A DNA stretch of 5,040 nt from an uncultured Alistipes sp. (GTDB taxonomy: Bacteria; Bacteroidota; Bacteroidia; Bacteroidales; Rikenellaceae), in NCBI GenBank assembly GCA_937895825.1, contig CALBKP010000039.1, positions 1 through 5,040 on the forward strand, read 5' to 3'. Position numbers and translations under genes: made by a program. Shown here one piece after another: positions 1 to 5,040 of the stretch. A model generated the notes under the pieces. It saw only the letters and a list, made by a program, of their open reading frames with translations, searched no databases and was not told the DNA's origin. Position 1 is the first letter of the stretch; every line of letters begins with the position of its first letter.

Positions 1-252
1 CCCCCGACATTGGGCGAGCAACCCTTAATTGTCGGTATACATGGTCTTGCAACCCGCGAGACGTACTGCCGAGGAGTATTGCTACCCTCGCGGTGGGCTC
101 TTACCCCGCCTTCTCACCCTTACCCTTGCGGGCGGTTATTTTCTTCTACGCTACTATACACTTACGCATATCAAGCCGTTAACTTGCGCGGTGCTCTATG
201 TTGCTCGGACTTTCCTCCCCCACCCAGTGGGTGGCAGCGATGGAGCGCGTAT
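1..252 (-). ncRNA. rnpB: RNase P RNA (bacterial class A), 3' end missing
   Basis: This is the catalytic RNA of ribonuclease P, which with the RnpA protein removes 5' leaders from precursor tRNAs. Read on the minus strand, it shows the conserved blocks in the right order. A small hairpin (CCACCC-ACT-GGGTGG, 220-234, P3-like) is followed at once by the hallmark GAGGAAAGTCCGAGC (203-217). Then come AAGGGTGAGAAGG (about 109-121), GGTAAGAGCCCACC (92-105), the specificity-domain motif TGCAAGACCATGTAT (37-51) and GGGTTGCTCGCCC (about 12-24). The final conserved ACAGAA/GCTTAT block and the 3' strand of P1 are not seen, so the gene continues past the left edge. The 5' end is placed a few bases after the promoter box at 259-266 and is uncertain by about 5 bases. 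Reading frames that cross this segment on the plus strand are shadows. The identification is secure from primary sequence; covariance was not scored. Confidence 0.95.
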
Positions 253-258
253 CCGCGA

Positions 259-289
259 CAAAGGTACAAAAAAAAGGAGAACAAACAAG
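259..289 (-). promoter_or_regulatory. Promoter of rnpB, Bacteroidetes sigma type
   Basis: On the minus strand, TACCTTTG (259-266) fits the Bacteroidetes -7 box TAnnTTTG exactly. CTTG (286-289), one base off the -33 box TTTG, lies 19 bases upstream, the usual spacing. Transcription would start near 252-255, just ahead of the first RNase P helix. The position directly upstream of rnpB supports the call. The start site itself is inferred. Confidence 0.75.
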
Positions 290-293
290 CTGC

Positions 294-364
294 CAATTGG
301 TAATTAGTAGTGACTTCCGTTTTCCTGTCATTCTATATTTGCGGAAGTATGGACAATTGGTAAT
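294..364. repeat. Short direct repeats flanking an inverted repeat
   Basis: CAATTGGTAAT occurs at 294-304 and again at 354-364, exactly 60 bases apart. Between them, ACTTCCG (313-319) and CGGAAGT (342-348) form a 7-bp inverted repeat with a 22-base loop. The direct repeats with an internal inverted repeat resemble the outline of a very small inserted element or its footprint, but no transposase or known terminal sequence is present. The function is unknown. Confidence 0.4.
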
Positions 365-381
365 GGGTTACATGTGGGACT

Positions 382-455
382 GGGTTATATGGGTTGTATA
401 GGTTCTATGCATCTGAGTATCACGCATGACCTTTGCCGCCGGATTCGTTTAACCC
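382..455 (+). repeat. Dispersed degenerate intergenic repeat, copy A
   Basis: This copy shares an ordered series of blocks with 4541-4606 in the same orientation. GGGTTATATGGGTTGTATA (382-400) matches its partner at 16 of 19 positions. CTGAGTAT (413-420) and CGCAT (423-427) are identical, and CCGCCGGATTCGTTTAACCC (436-455) matches at 15 of 20. Copy A has about 10 extra bases before CTGAGTAT and differs in length at two other places. It lies wholly in non-coding DNA. It may belong to a genome-wide family of short intergenic repeats; the orientation given is simply that of the alignment. Confidence 0.5.
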
Positions 456-570
456 CTCTGCCCCACTGTATATAATCAGTATTGGCAATTAGCCGAGGTA
501 GAGATTACGTGTTGCGAGCTCCTTTTTGTTTTGCGAGTATTAAAATAATGCCCGCAAGGTAGTATGCTAA

Positions 571-604
571 ATAAAAAAGCAGCACCCTTAAAGAGTGCTG
601 CTTT
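571..604 (-). terminator. Rho-independent terminator of the lipoprotein gene
   Basis: AAAGCAGCAC (576-585) pairs perfectly with GTGCTGCTTT (595-604) around a 9-base loop. On the minus strand the stem runs straight into a T tract (TTTTTTAT, 578-571), as in an intrinsic terminator. It begins about 40 bases after the TAG stop at 646-648. On the plus strand only three Ts follow the stem, so it is directional and ends transcription of the lipoprotein gene before it reaches rnpB. Confidence 0.9.
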
Positions 605-645
605 GGATTAATCGTCTACTTATGATAGTAAACTACTTATTAATG

Positions 646-3600
646 CTAAAGAACAGATACGTTCTTGTCTGCGTCAATAGTCATCAACTTACCATCAATA
701 GCAATCTGAGTGTACTCTACACCATTTACGGTAATAGGGTTACCAGCCTCATAGTTCTTAATTCTCCAACCACCTGAGAAGTTAGAATCAAATATGTTGG
801 TGTTTGTATATGTCACCTTGTGAGCAGCACCGTTATTTGTTTCGGTTGGACTCTGGAAGTTGTCAATCTCGACAGCAGCACAAGCCTGGTTCTTAATAGC
901 ACCAGCATAACCTGGAGCTGATGCGTTGAATGTACAGCCATCAACCTTTACCTCACAAGCACCATCACCCTCGTTGTAAACCAAGATTGCCTTGCCAGCG
1001 GTGTTGAAAGTACAGTTGTTAAACTCTGTTACGTCCGAGCCATATGTCCAGATATACTGATTAGCTGCCAAGTTGAAGGTACAATTGTTAAAGACGTTCT
1101 TTGCGCCATACAAGCACATCTCACCATTGATAGTAACATTGTTGTAAGTAACAGTATTCACGTGCTGTACGCCCGTAGCATAACCTCTACCCCTAACCGT
1201 TACGCCTGTAAAAGTAACGTCTGAACCTGACATGTTAGGCTTGTCGATAATAATATTTACATCCTTGCCACCAAAGATAGCAACATCACCACCATTTTTA
1301 ATTGATGGAAGCGCGTAGATACCATCAGCAAGAGTTACAGCAACATCTACACCAGCAGCGGCAATCACATCCAACTCACTCTGTGACGCAGCCTCAATCA
1401 TCATCATCTCCTTGCCGTCGATGATAACCCTTGCATTCTTAGCGTTGTTAACAATTGCGGGTGTACCATCGATTGTTGTCTCTGTAATTGTCAAAGTAGC
1501 GTAGTCGGCAGTGCCACGAAGAATAATAACAGCATCACCCTCATCACCAGCAGACTTCAATGAGCTATTCTTGATGTAGTACTTCTCAGCTGCACCTGCA
1601 CCGCCTGAGCTCTCACCGTAACGAACAGCGTAACCCTTTACATCTACTGTACACTGGTCAACAGTTACGTTCGTACTATTGTTGAAGTTAAGACCGTTCT
1701 TAGAATAAACATTACACTTCTCTACAAGGATGCCGTCGATACCCTTAGCCTGAACCAAAGAGTGTGCATTTGCAGTAGCAGTACAGTTAGCAATCTTCAA
1801 GTTCTTGTCACCGCCCGTGTAAGACTTAACACCTACGGCACCAGGAACGTCGAATGTACAGCTATCAACAGTTACGTTGCAAGTATAACGTGTGGCATTT
1901 GTGCCATCGCCCAAGCGGATGCAGGCATCTGCAGAGATGCTGTCGGCATTGAAGTTAAGCTCCTTGATAGTCAAGCCAGCAGTAGTGTAAGTCGAGCTCT
2001 TGCCATCAACGGTGATAACACCAGCGTAGTTGTGGCCGTTACCCTCGATAGTAACCTTAACGTCTGCCTTCTGAGTAGCAACAACGTCTCCTGTAATGTC
2101 GGCAGCAACGTGGATAGTAGTACCGTCCGTAGCGTTGTTAAGAAGAGTCTGGAGGCCATCTGCGGTGTAAGCGTACAAAGTATTGTTGCCGGGGAATACG
2201 CTATAAGTCTTATCATTGCAGTCAACGCCGTAGCCGCAGTCAGCAGGAGCTACAAATGCCTCATCGTCATTACCCGAGGTGAATACTATATCATAGCCAG
2301 GAGCTGTGAGATCGCACTCTGCAAGGTTGAATCGATATGCCTTGTCGGTCTTACGAGCGATAATAGGAAGATTTGCTGTGATATCCACATCCTCCAAATA
2401 GAGAGTGGTTTCAACAGTGGCATCAGTACGGATACCATAGCCTTCAGCTACAATCACAGAGTTTGCAAACTTATTATTGATTGAAGTGCCAAATGAAACA
2501 CCGTTTTGTGCATTAATGTCCAGACCCTCAAAGGTGACATTATTACAGCCATAAAGCTGAGCAAATGAGTGCAAGCCAGAAGCATTAGCAGCGCGTGTAG
2601 TACCATTTGCTACGCAATTTGCAACATGGATGTTCTTACCCTGACGAATCTTGATAGCAACAACACCCTCACCAGTAGCGTTGAACGAACAATCCTTGAT
2701 AGTTACGTTGTGAGCATAGTTGTAGTTATTGCCATACTTCGTATTATCGTTAGCATCAATAAAGTTGATGTTGCTCTTCGAAGTTGTGAAGTTGATGTTC
2801 TGGATAGTGATGCTATCAGAACCAGCCTGACGAGCATCGCCATTGATCTCAAATACACCATCATAGTTGTAGCCATTACCATCAACAATGATATGCTTGC
2901 CCTCAACTTGATTAGCAACTACATTACCCTCGATATCGCCAACGAGGAAGATAGTCTGGCCATTAACGTAGTTGTCAAGAGCCTCCTGGAGTGTCTTAGC
3001 AGAGTCAACCTCAACCAACTCGATATCAAAGTCGTCCTCCTCAGGATTCCACTCTGTACCATTTGAGAAGTTATCGTCGATGCGTACCTCAACCTCGGTA
3101 GCAGTAGTGAGGACGTTACCGATAACGGTAGTCAAGTAGTTACGCTGTATGGGGATATCGGTGTTGAACGTTGTAGACTTGATAGCACGGCCATCCTCTG
3201 CCTTGTTGTCGTACTCCTCGTACACGGTCATAGTGAAGTGTACGGGCTGAGGCTGGTCAAGATCGTCTGCAAGGATATAGTCCGTGAAGAGTGTCATATG
3301 AGTATGACGAACATCACCGTTAGCGTTAGTGTGCTTGTGACCCTCGAGAGCATCGTAACCCGTTGTGTAGAAGTGGTTCTGAAGACCGCCCTCCTCTGCC
3401 TCCTTGTAGATCTCGTTGTACTCAGAATCAAATACCCTCTTAGTATTATTCTTGTCAACCGTAGCCTTACCAGTTACAGCGTCGAAGTTAGTAAGGTGAG
3501 TAGCTGTGTACTCCACCTTAACAGCTGCGGGGTTAACGTTGAGGTTAAGCTCGTGGAGGTCGGTAGCGATAACGCGGAGCTTACCATAAGGACGCTTCAA

Positions 3601-4236
3601 AACGATATCGTTCGATGTCGAGTTGGTGATTTCGAAGTTCTCGTAACCGAAGTAAGCATCCGTGCGCTCGTCGTTGATGCCGTGGTTATACAACTTGATG
3701 TCGGCCAATGTCTCACCAATCTTATGGCTAATACCGAGGTTCTCCTGCAAAGCGATTGCCGTACTCTGTGATGTGTTAGTAACTGTCTCAGGCACGAAGT
3801 CAGCAAATACTACGAAACGGTAGTGACGCTTAGGAACAAGGCGAAGCTCGAAAGTTACGGGCTGGTACTCGTCAACGATGATAACCTGACGATCCTTTAC
3901 GGGAGCGTAGGGAGCCTCACCAACAAGGTTGCCATTCTCATCAACATCGTAAACCTCCAAGGTGTAACGGAGGTTAACGTCGCTCCAGTCCCTGCGGAGA
4001 TTATCTCCGGCAGTTCCACCCTGGAAATAGTCGATAGCACCATAGGCACTATTCAAATCAGCCTGTCCGTCGGGAGTTACGCCATCCACGCCTGCACGTG
4101 TTGCAAGCTCGGGAGCAGCGACAGAAAGCTGGAAGTCGACCTCACCACCTGCGCCAACGTTGGCAGCGTCGAAGTCTTTCTGGCACGATGCTAAACCAAG
4201 CACCAATGCCGCCAAAGCTAAGAATCTTGCTTTCAT
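646..4236 (-). CDS. Predicted surface lipoprotein: DUF6562-like N-terminal domain plus long right-handed β-helix
   Basis: The product has 1196 residues. A lipoprotein signal peptide (residues 1-17) ends in the lipobox LASC, so Cys18 should be lipidated. QKDFD follows directly, resembling the Bacteroidetes surface-export signal (Q-K-D-D-E type), which suggests display on the outer face of the outer membrane. Residues about 32-385 form a cysteine-free, β-rich domain (LRYTLEVYDVDENG, VTFELRLVPKRHYRFVVFADF) like the DUF6562 family of Bacteroidales lipoproteins, related in style to fimbrial Mfa2/FimB-type domains. Residues about 412-1196 are right-handed β-helix: module 1 (412-686), module 2 (690-935), and a shorter third section (945-1105) with repeated NCTFN rungs, closed by a small C-terminal cap. 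Modules 1 and 2 are a diverged duplication. No enzyme active site, T9SS sorting domain or partner gene is seen. The start is fixed by the signal peptide; the leader is A/T-rich with no Shine-Dalgarno, as is normal for the phylum. Adhesion or glycan binding is a guess; an uncharacterised lyase-like enzyme is possible. Confidence 0.93.
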   Translation of the reverse strand: MKARFLALAALVLGLASCQKDFDAANVGAGGEVDFQLSVAAPELATRAGVDGVTPDGQADLNSAYGAIDYFQGGTAGDNLRRDWSDVNLRYTLEVYDVDENGNLVGEAPYAPVKDRQVIIVDEYQPVTFELRLVPKRHYRFVVFADFVPETVTNTSQSTAIALQENLGISHKIGETLADIKLYNHGINDERTDAYFGYENFEITNSTSNDIVLKRPYGKLRVIATDLHELNLNVNPAAVKVEYTATHLTNFDAVTGKATVDKNNTKRVFDSEYNEIYKEAEEGGLQNHFYTTGYDALEGHKHTNANGDVRHTHMTLFTDYILADDLDQPQPVHFTMTVYEEYDNKAEDGRAIKSTTFNTDIPIQRNYLTTVIGNVLTTATEVEVRIDDNFSNGTEWNPEEDDFDIELVEVDSAKTLQEALDNYVNGQTIFLVGDIEGNVVANQVEGKHIIVDGNGYNYDGVFEINGDARQAGSDSITIQNINFTTSKSNINFIDANDNTKYGNNYNYAHNVTIKDCSFNATGEGVVAIKIRQGKNIHVANCVANGTTRAANASGLHSFAQLYGCNNVTFEGLDINAQNGVSFGTSINNKFANSVIVAEGYGIRTDATVETTLYLEDVDITANLPIIARKTDKAYRFNLAECDLTAPGYDIVFTSGNDDEAFVAPADCGYGVDCNDKTYSVFPGNNTLYAYTADGLQTLLNNATDGTTIHVAADITGDVVATQKADVKVTIEGNGHNYAGVITVDGKSSTYTTAGLTIKELNFNADSISADACIRLGDGTNATRYTCNVTVDSCTFDVPGAVGVKSYTGGDKNLKIANCTATANAHSLVQAKGIDGILVEKCNVYSKNGLNFNNSTNVTVDQCTVDVKGYAVRYGESSGGAGAAEKYYIKNSSLKSAGDEGDAVIILRGTADYATLTITETTIDGTPAIVNNAKNARVIIDGKEMMMIEAASQSELDVIAAAGVDVAVTLADGIYALPSIKNGGDVAIFGGKDVNIIIDKPNMSGSDVTFTGVTVRGRGYATGVQHVNTVTYNNVTINGEMCLYGAKNVFNNCTFNLAANQYIWTYGSDVTEFNNCTFNTAGKAILVYNEGDGACEVKVDGCTFNASAPGYAGAIKNQACAAVEIDNFQSPTETNNGAAHKVTYTNTNIFDSNFSGGWRIKNYEAGNPITVNGVEYTQIAIDGKLMTIDADKNVSVL
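1432..3003 (-). repeat. Internal tandem duplication inside the β-helix coding region
   Basis: Two diverged modules follow one another in the lipoprotein gene. Residues 416 onward (LQEALDNYVNGQTIFLVGDI, then VDGNGYNYDGV) align with residues 695 onward (LQTLLNNATDGTTIHVAADI, then IEGNGHNYAGV). Further along, NVTIKDCSFN (510) aligns with NVTVDSCTFD (787). The cysteines at 516, 541 and 564 recur at 793, 818 and 841, an exact shift of 277 residues. Each module appears to open with an LQxxLxN segment typical of the cap before a β-helix and then runs through several rungs. The copies are similar in protein sequence rather than identical in DNA, so the duplication is old. Confidence 0.8.
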
Positions 4237-4316
4237 AGAAATTAGTTAATGTTAAAAAGTTATAATTAGGTGAAATAATTGTTTACTCCAACCCATTTCC
4301 GCTGATGTGAAGACGA

Positions 4317-4347
4317 CAAATATCTCCCCGTCAGGGAGTTATAAAAA
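4317..4347 (-). promoter_or_regulatory. Candidate proximal promoter of the lipoprotein gene
   Basis: On the minus strand, GATATTTG (4317-4324) differs from TAnnTTTG at its first base. TTTT (4344-4347) lies 19 bases upstream as a near match to TTTG. Transcription would start near 4310, giving a leader of about 75 bases before the ATG at 4236. The spacer between the boxes is largely filled by the palindrome at 4324-4338. It is a weaker box than the distal candidate, but closer to the start codon. Confidence 0.45.
4324..4338. promoter_or_regulatory. Small palindrome in the lipoprotein promoter region
   Basis: On the minus strand CTCCC and GGGAG are separated by TGACG, giving a 5-bp perfect inverted repeat. 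It falls between the two boxes of the proximal promoter candidate, where a repressor could bind. If the distal promoter is used, it lies in the untranslated leader and could form a short hairpin. No U-tract follows, so it is not a terminator. The regulator, if any, is unknown. Confidence 0.3.
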
Positions 4348-4401
4348 CGCGTGACTTGATTTAGGGGGTAAATAAAGTGAAACACACGAGGTTATATACA
4401 A

Positions 4402-4435
4402 TGCAAATATATAACTTAATTTGCAAACTGCCAAG
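4402..4435 (-). promoter_or_regulatory. Candidate distal promoter of the lipoprotein gene
   Basis: On the minus strand TATATTTG (4404-4411) matches TAnnTTTG perfectly. CTTG (4432-4435) lies 20 bases upstream as a one-off -33 box. Transcription would start near 4397, giving a leader of about 160 bases. The -7 box overlaps one arm of an inverted repeat, TGCAAAT (4402-4408) and ATTTGCA (4419-4425), with a 10-base spacer, which could be an operator. A long leader and two possible starts leave room for control, but the sequence does not identify a regulator. Confidence 0.5.
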
Positions 4436-4540
4436 CGTTTTCGATATTTTGTTGAGGTAAAAGAGGGTTTTATTTATAAAAATGCCTTCGTACGCGCGTG
4501 TGGAGGGGGTGAGGGTGGGGAATTTTTTTATGGACTCGGT

Positions 4541-4606
4541 GGGTTATGTGGGTCCTATAAGGCTGAGTATCGCATTAGGTTGTTATCCGCCTGACTCACT
4601 TGACCC
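4541..4606 (+). repeat. Dispersed degenerate intergenic repeat, copy B
   Basis: This is the partner of the copy at 382-455, in the same orientation. GGGTTATGTGGGTCCTATA (4541-4559), CTGAGTAT (4563-4570), CGCAT (4571-4575) and CCGCCTGACTCACTTGACCC (4587-4606) occur in the same order as in copy A. Its right end overlaps the tandem repeat at 4594-4625. It is non-coding and lies on the other side of the lipoprotein gene from copy A. Confidence 0.5.
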
Positions 4607-4625
4607 ACTTAACTCACTTGACCCA
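4594..4625. repeat. 18-bp tandem repeat, two units
   Basis: ACTCACTTGACCCA occurs at 4594-4607 and at 4612-4625, a period of 18 bases, with the four linking bases CTTA between them. It sits at the right end of dispersed repeat copy B and may be a local expansion of that element. Copies this short often vary in number between strains. No function can be read from it. Confidence 0.6.
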
Positions 4626-4683
4626 TCAATGCTGCTGGTGGAACGCAGGTTTCTTGCCGTAAGGAGTTCGGTTGGGGCTATCA

Positions 4684-4730
4684 TAAAAAACTACCACGGA
4701 ATAGTACTCTGGCGTACTATCCGTGGTAGT
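4684..4730 (-). terminator. Rho-independent terminator of dnaK
   Basis: ACTACCACGGA (4690-4700) pairs with TCCGTGGTAGT (4720-4730), and TAGTAC (4702-4707) pairs with GTACTA (4714-4719), leaving a one-base bulge (A4701) and a 6-base loop. That gives 17 paired bases. On the minus strand the stem ends in a T tract (TTTTTT, 4690-4685). It starts about 45 bases after the dnaK stop codon. Its direction shows that dnaK transcripts should end here rather than read into the lipoprotein gene. Confidence 0.92.
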
Positions 4731-4774
4731 CTACCTTAAGGGATGGGTTGCAATAGACCCCTTATCACAAGGAA

Positions 4775-5040
4775 TTACTTAACCTCCTCAAACTCAACAT
4801 CCTCAGGCTGAGCCTGCTGCTCGTTAGCTGCACCCTGAGCTCCGCCAGGCTGGCCCTGTGCCTGCTGTGCCTGCTGCTGAGCATAGATATCCTGCGATGC
4901 GGCCTGCCAAGCGGCGTTCAATGCCTCGATAGCGGTGTCGATAGCGGCAATATCCTGAGCCTTGTGTGCCTCCTTGAGCTTGCCGAGAGCATCCTCGATA
5001 GCTGCCTTCTTGTCTGCGGGGAGCTTATCGCCATACTCCT
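4775..5040 (-). CDS. dnaK: Chaperone protein DnaK (Hsp70), C-terminal 87 residues
   Basis: DnaK is the ATP-driven cytoplasmic Hsp70 chaperone that works with DnaJ and GrpE to fold and rescue proteins. Only the C-terminal end lies in the window; the ATPase and main substrate-binding domains are beyond the right edge. Read on the minus strand, the tail begins EYGDKLPADKKAAIEDAL, continues with KLKEAHKAQDIAAIDTAIEAL and NAAWQAASQDIYAQQ, and ends PEDVEFEEVK before TAA (4775-4777). This is the α-helical lid of the substrate-binding domain, then a disordered tail rich in Gln, Ala and Gly (about 25 residues), then the conserved acidic end motif of bacterial DnaK (usually DVDFEEVK or close). The match to Bacteroidales DnaK is strong by eye. 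A well-formed terminator follows closely, so dnaK is the last gene of its transcript. No heat-shock control site can be seen because the 5' end is absent. Confidence 0.95.
   Translation of the reverse strand, partial: EYGDKLPADKKAAIEDALGKLKEAHKAQDIAAIDTAIEALNAAWQAASQDIYAQQQAQQAQGQPGGAQGAANEQQAQPEDVEFEEVK

Larger units (their letters stand above)
290..570. other. Intergenic region between rnpB and the lipoprotein gene; no gene seen
   Basis: No convincing coding sequence or tRNA was found in this stretch between the rnpB promoter and the terminator of the lipoprotein gene. It holds a pair of short direct repeats around an inverted repeat (294-364), a run of degenerate GGGTTAYAT-type units from about 365 to 402, and one copy of a dispersed repeat (382-455). 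The segment from 456 to 570 shows only a short repeated TTGCGAG and nothing I recognise. A perfect TAnnTTTG box lies on the plus strand at 334-341, but it has no -33 partner and no gene downstream in that direction. Confidence 0.6.
4436..4683. other. Intergenic region downstream of dnaK; no gene seen
   Basis: This stretch lies between the dnaK terminator and the promoter region of the lipoprotein gene. A plus-strand open frame of 85 codons starts at 4482, but it runs through the terminator hairpin, has no family resemblance and ends in repeat sequence, so it is not called. The region holds a 14-bp A/T palindrome (4468-4481), a G-rich run (4502-4520), a copy of a dispersed repeat (4541-4606) and an overlapping 18-bp tandem repeat (4594-4625). 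Confidence 0.6.

Noticed and set aside
334..341. Perfect TAnnTTTG box on the plus strand as a promoter
   Set aside because: It has no -33 match at 17-21 bases upstream and no plus-strand gene follows; a single box of this kind is expected by chance in a few kilobases.
10..401. Three plus-strand open frames at the left edge (10-303, 29-307, 198-401)
   Set aside because: They overlie the antisense of RNase P RNA or low-complexity intergenic sequence and show no protein-like features.
421..480. Possible tRNA, from a GGATTCG stretch resembling a T-loop
   Set aside because: No acceptor, anticodon or D-arm pairing could be built around it.
571..604. Hairpin as a bidirectional terminator that would also stop a plus-strand transcript
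   Set aside because: Only three Ts follow the stem on the plus strand, whereas the minus strand has a proper T tract.
1762..4194. Long plus-strand open frames antisense to the lipoprotein gene (1762-2484, 2569-3066, 3238-3771, 3823-4194)
   Set aside because: They are shadows created by the codon use of the minus-strand gene; they are rich in Ser, Val and Ile without domain structure, and the minus-strand frame is intact with a clear signal peptide and repeats.
4237..4430. Invertible promoter (phase-variation switch) upstream of the lipoprotein gene
   Set aside because: No inverted repeats flank the promoter at the distance needed for inversion and no recombinase gene is in the window; only short local palindromes are present.
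4482..4739. Plus-strand open frame of 85 codons downstream of dnaK
   Set aside because: It runs through the dnaK terminator hairpin and the tandem repeat, shows no recognisable domain, and has no convincing promoter upstream on the plus strand.

Overview
The window looks like chromosomal DNA of a Bacteroidales bacterium, possibly Alistipes/Rikenellaceae or a close relative. Four things point this way: Bacteroidetes-type promoter boxes (TAnnTTTG, no E. coli -10/-35), a start codon with an A/T-rich leader and no Shine-Dalgarno, a Bacteroidetes-type lipoprotein start (CQKDFD after the signal peptide), and a DnaK tail ending in VEFEEVK. The genus is an inference; the order is fairly secure.

All recognisable genes lie on the minus strand, so reading is from high to low coordinates. 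At the right edge (4775-5040) is the last 87 codons of dnaK, the Hsp70 chaperone, followed by a strong hairpin-plus-U-tract terminator (4684-4730). Next is a non-coding stretch (about 4436-4683) with a G-rich run, a degenerate dispersed repeat and an 18-bp tandem repeat. The promoter region (4317-4435) follows, with two candidate promoters and a small palindrome. The main gene (646-4236) encodes a 1196-residue predicted surface lipoprotein: a lipobox, a β-sandwich-like N-terminal domain of the Bacteroidales DUF6562 type, then about 780 residues of right-handed β-helix built partly from a tandem duplication with a 277-residue register. It ends at a clear intrinsic terminator (571-604). A second non-coding stretch (about 290-570) carries a related copy of the dispersed repeat. 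At the left edge is most of rnpB, the RNase P RNA (1 to about 252), cut by the window before its 3' end, with its own promoter at 259-289.

The genes do not form an operon. dnaK and the lipoprotein gene are separated by a terminator and a promoter region, and rnpB has its own promoter. Two housekeeping genes therefore flank one accessory-looking surface protein gene, and similar degenerate repeats lie on either side of it in the same orientation. No mobile element, CRISPR array, tRNA or defence system is visible. The most distinctive object is the large β-helix lipoprotein; its ligand or substrate cannot be read from the sequence.
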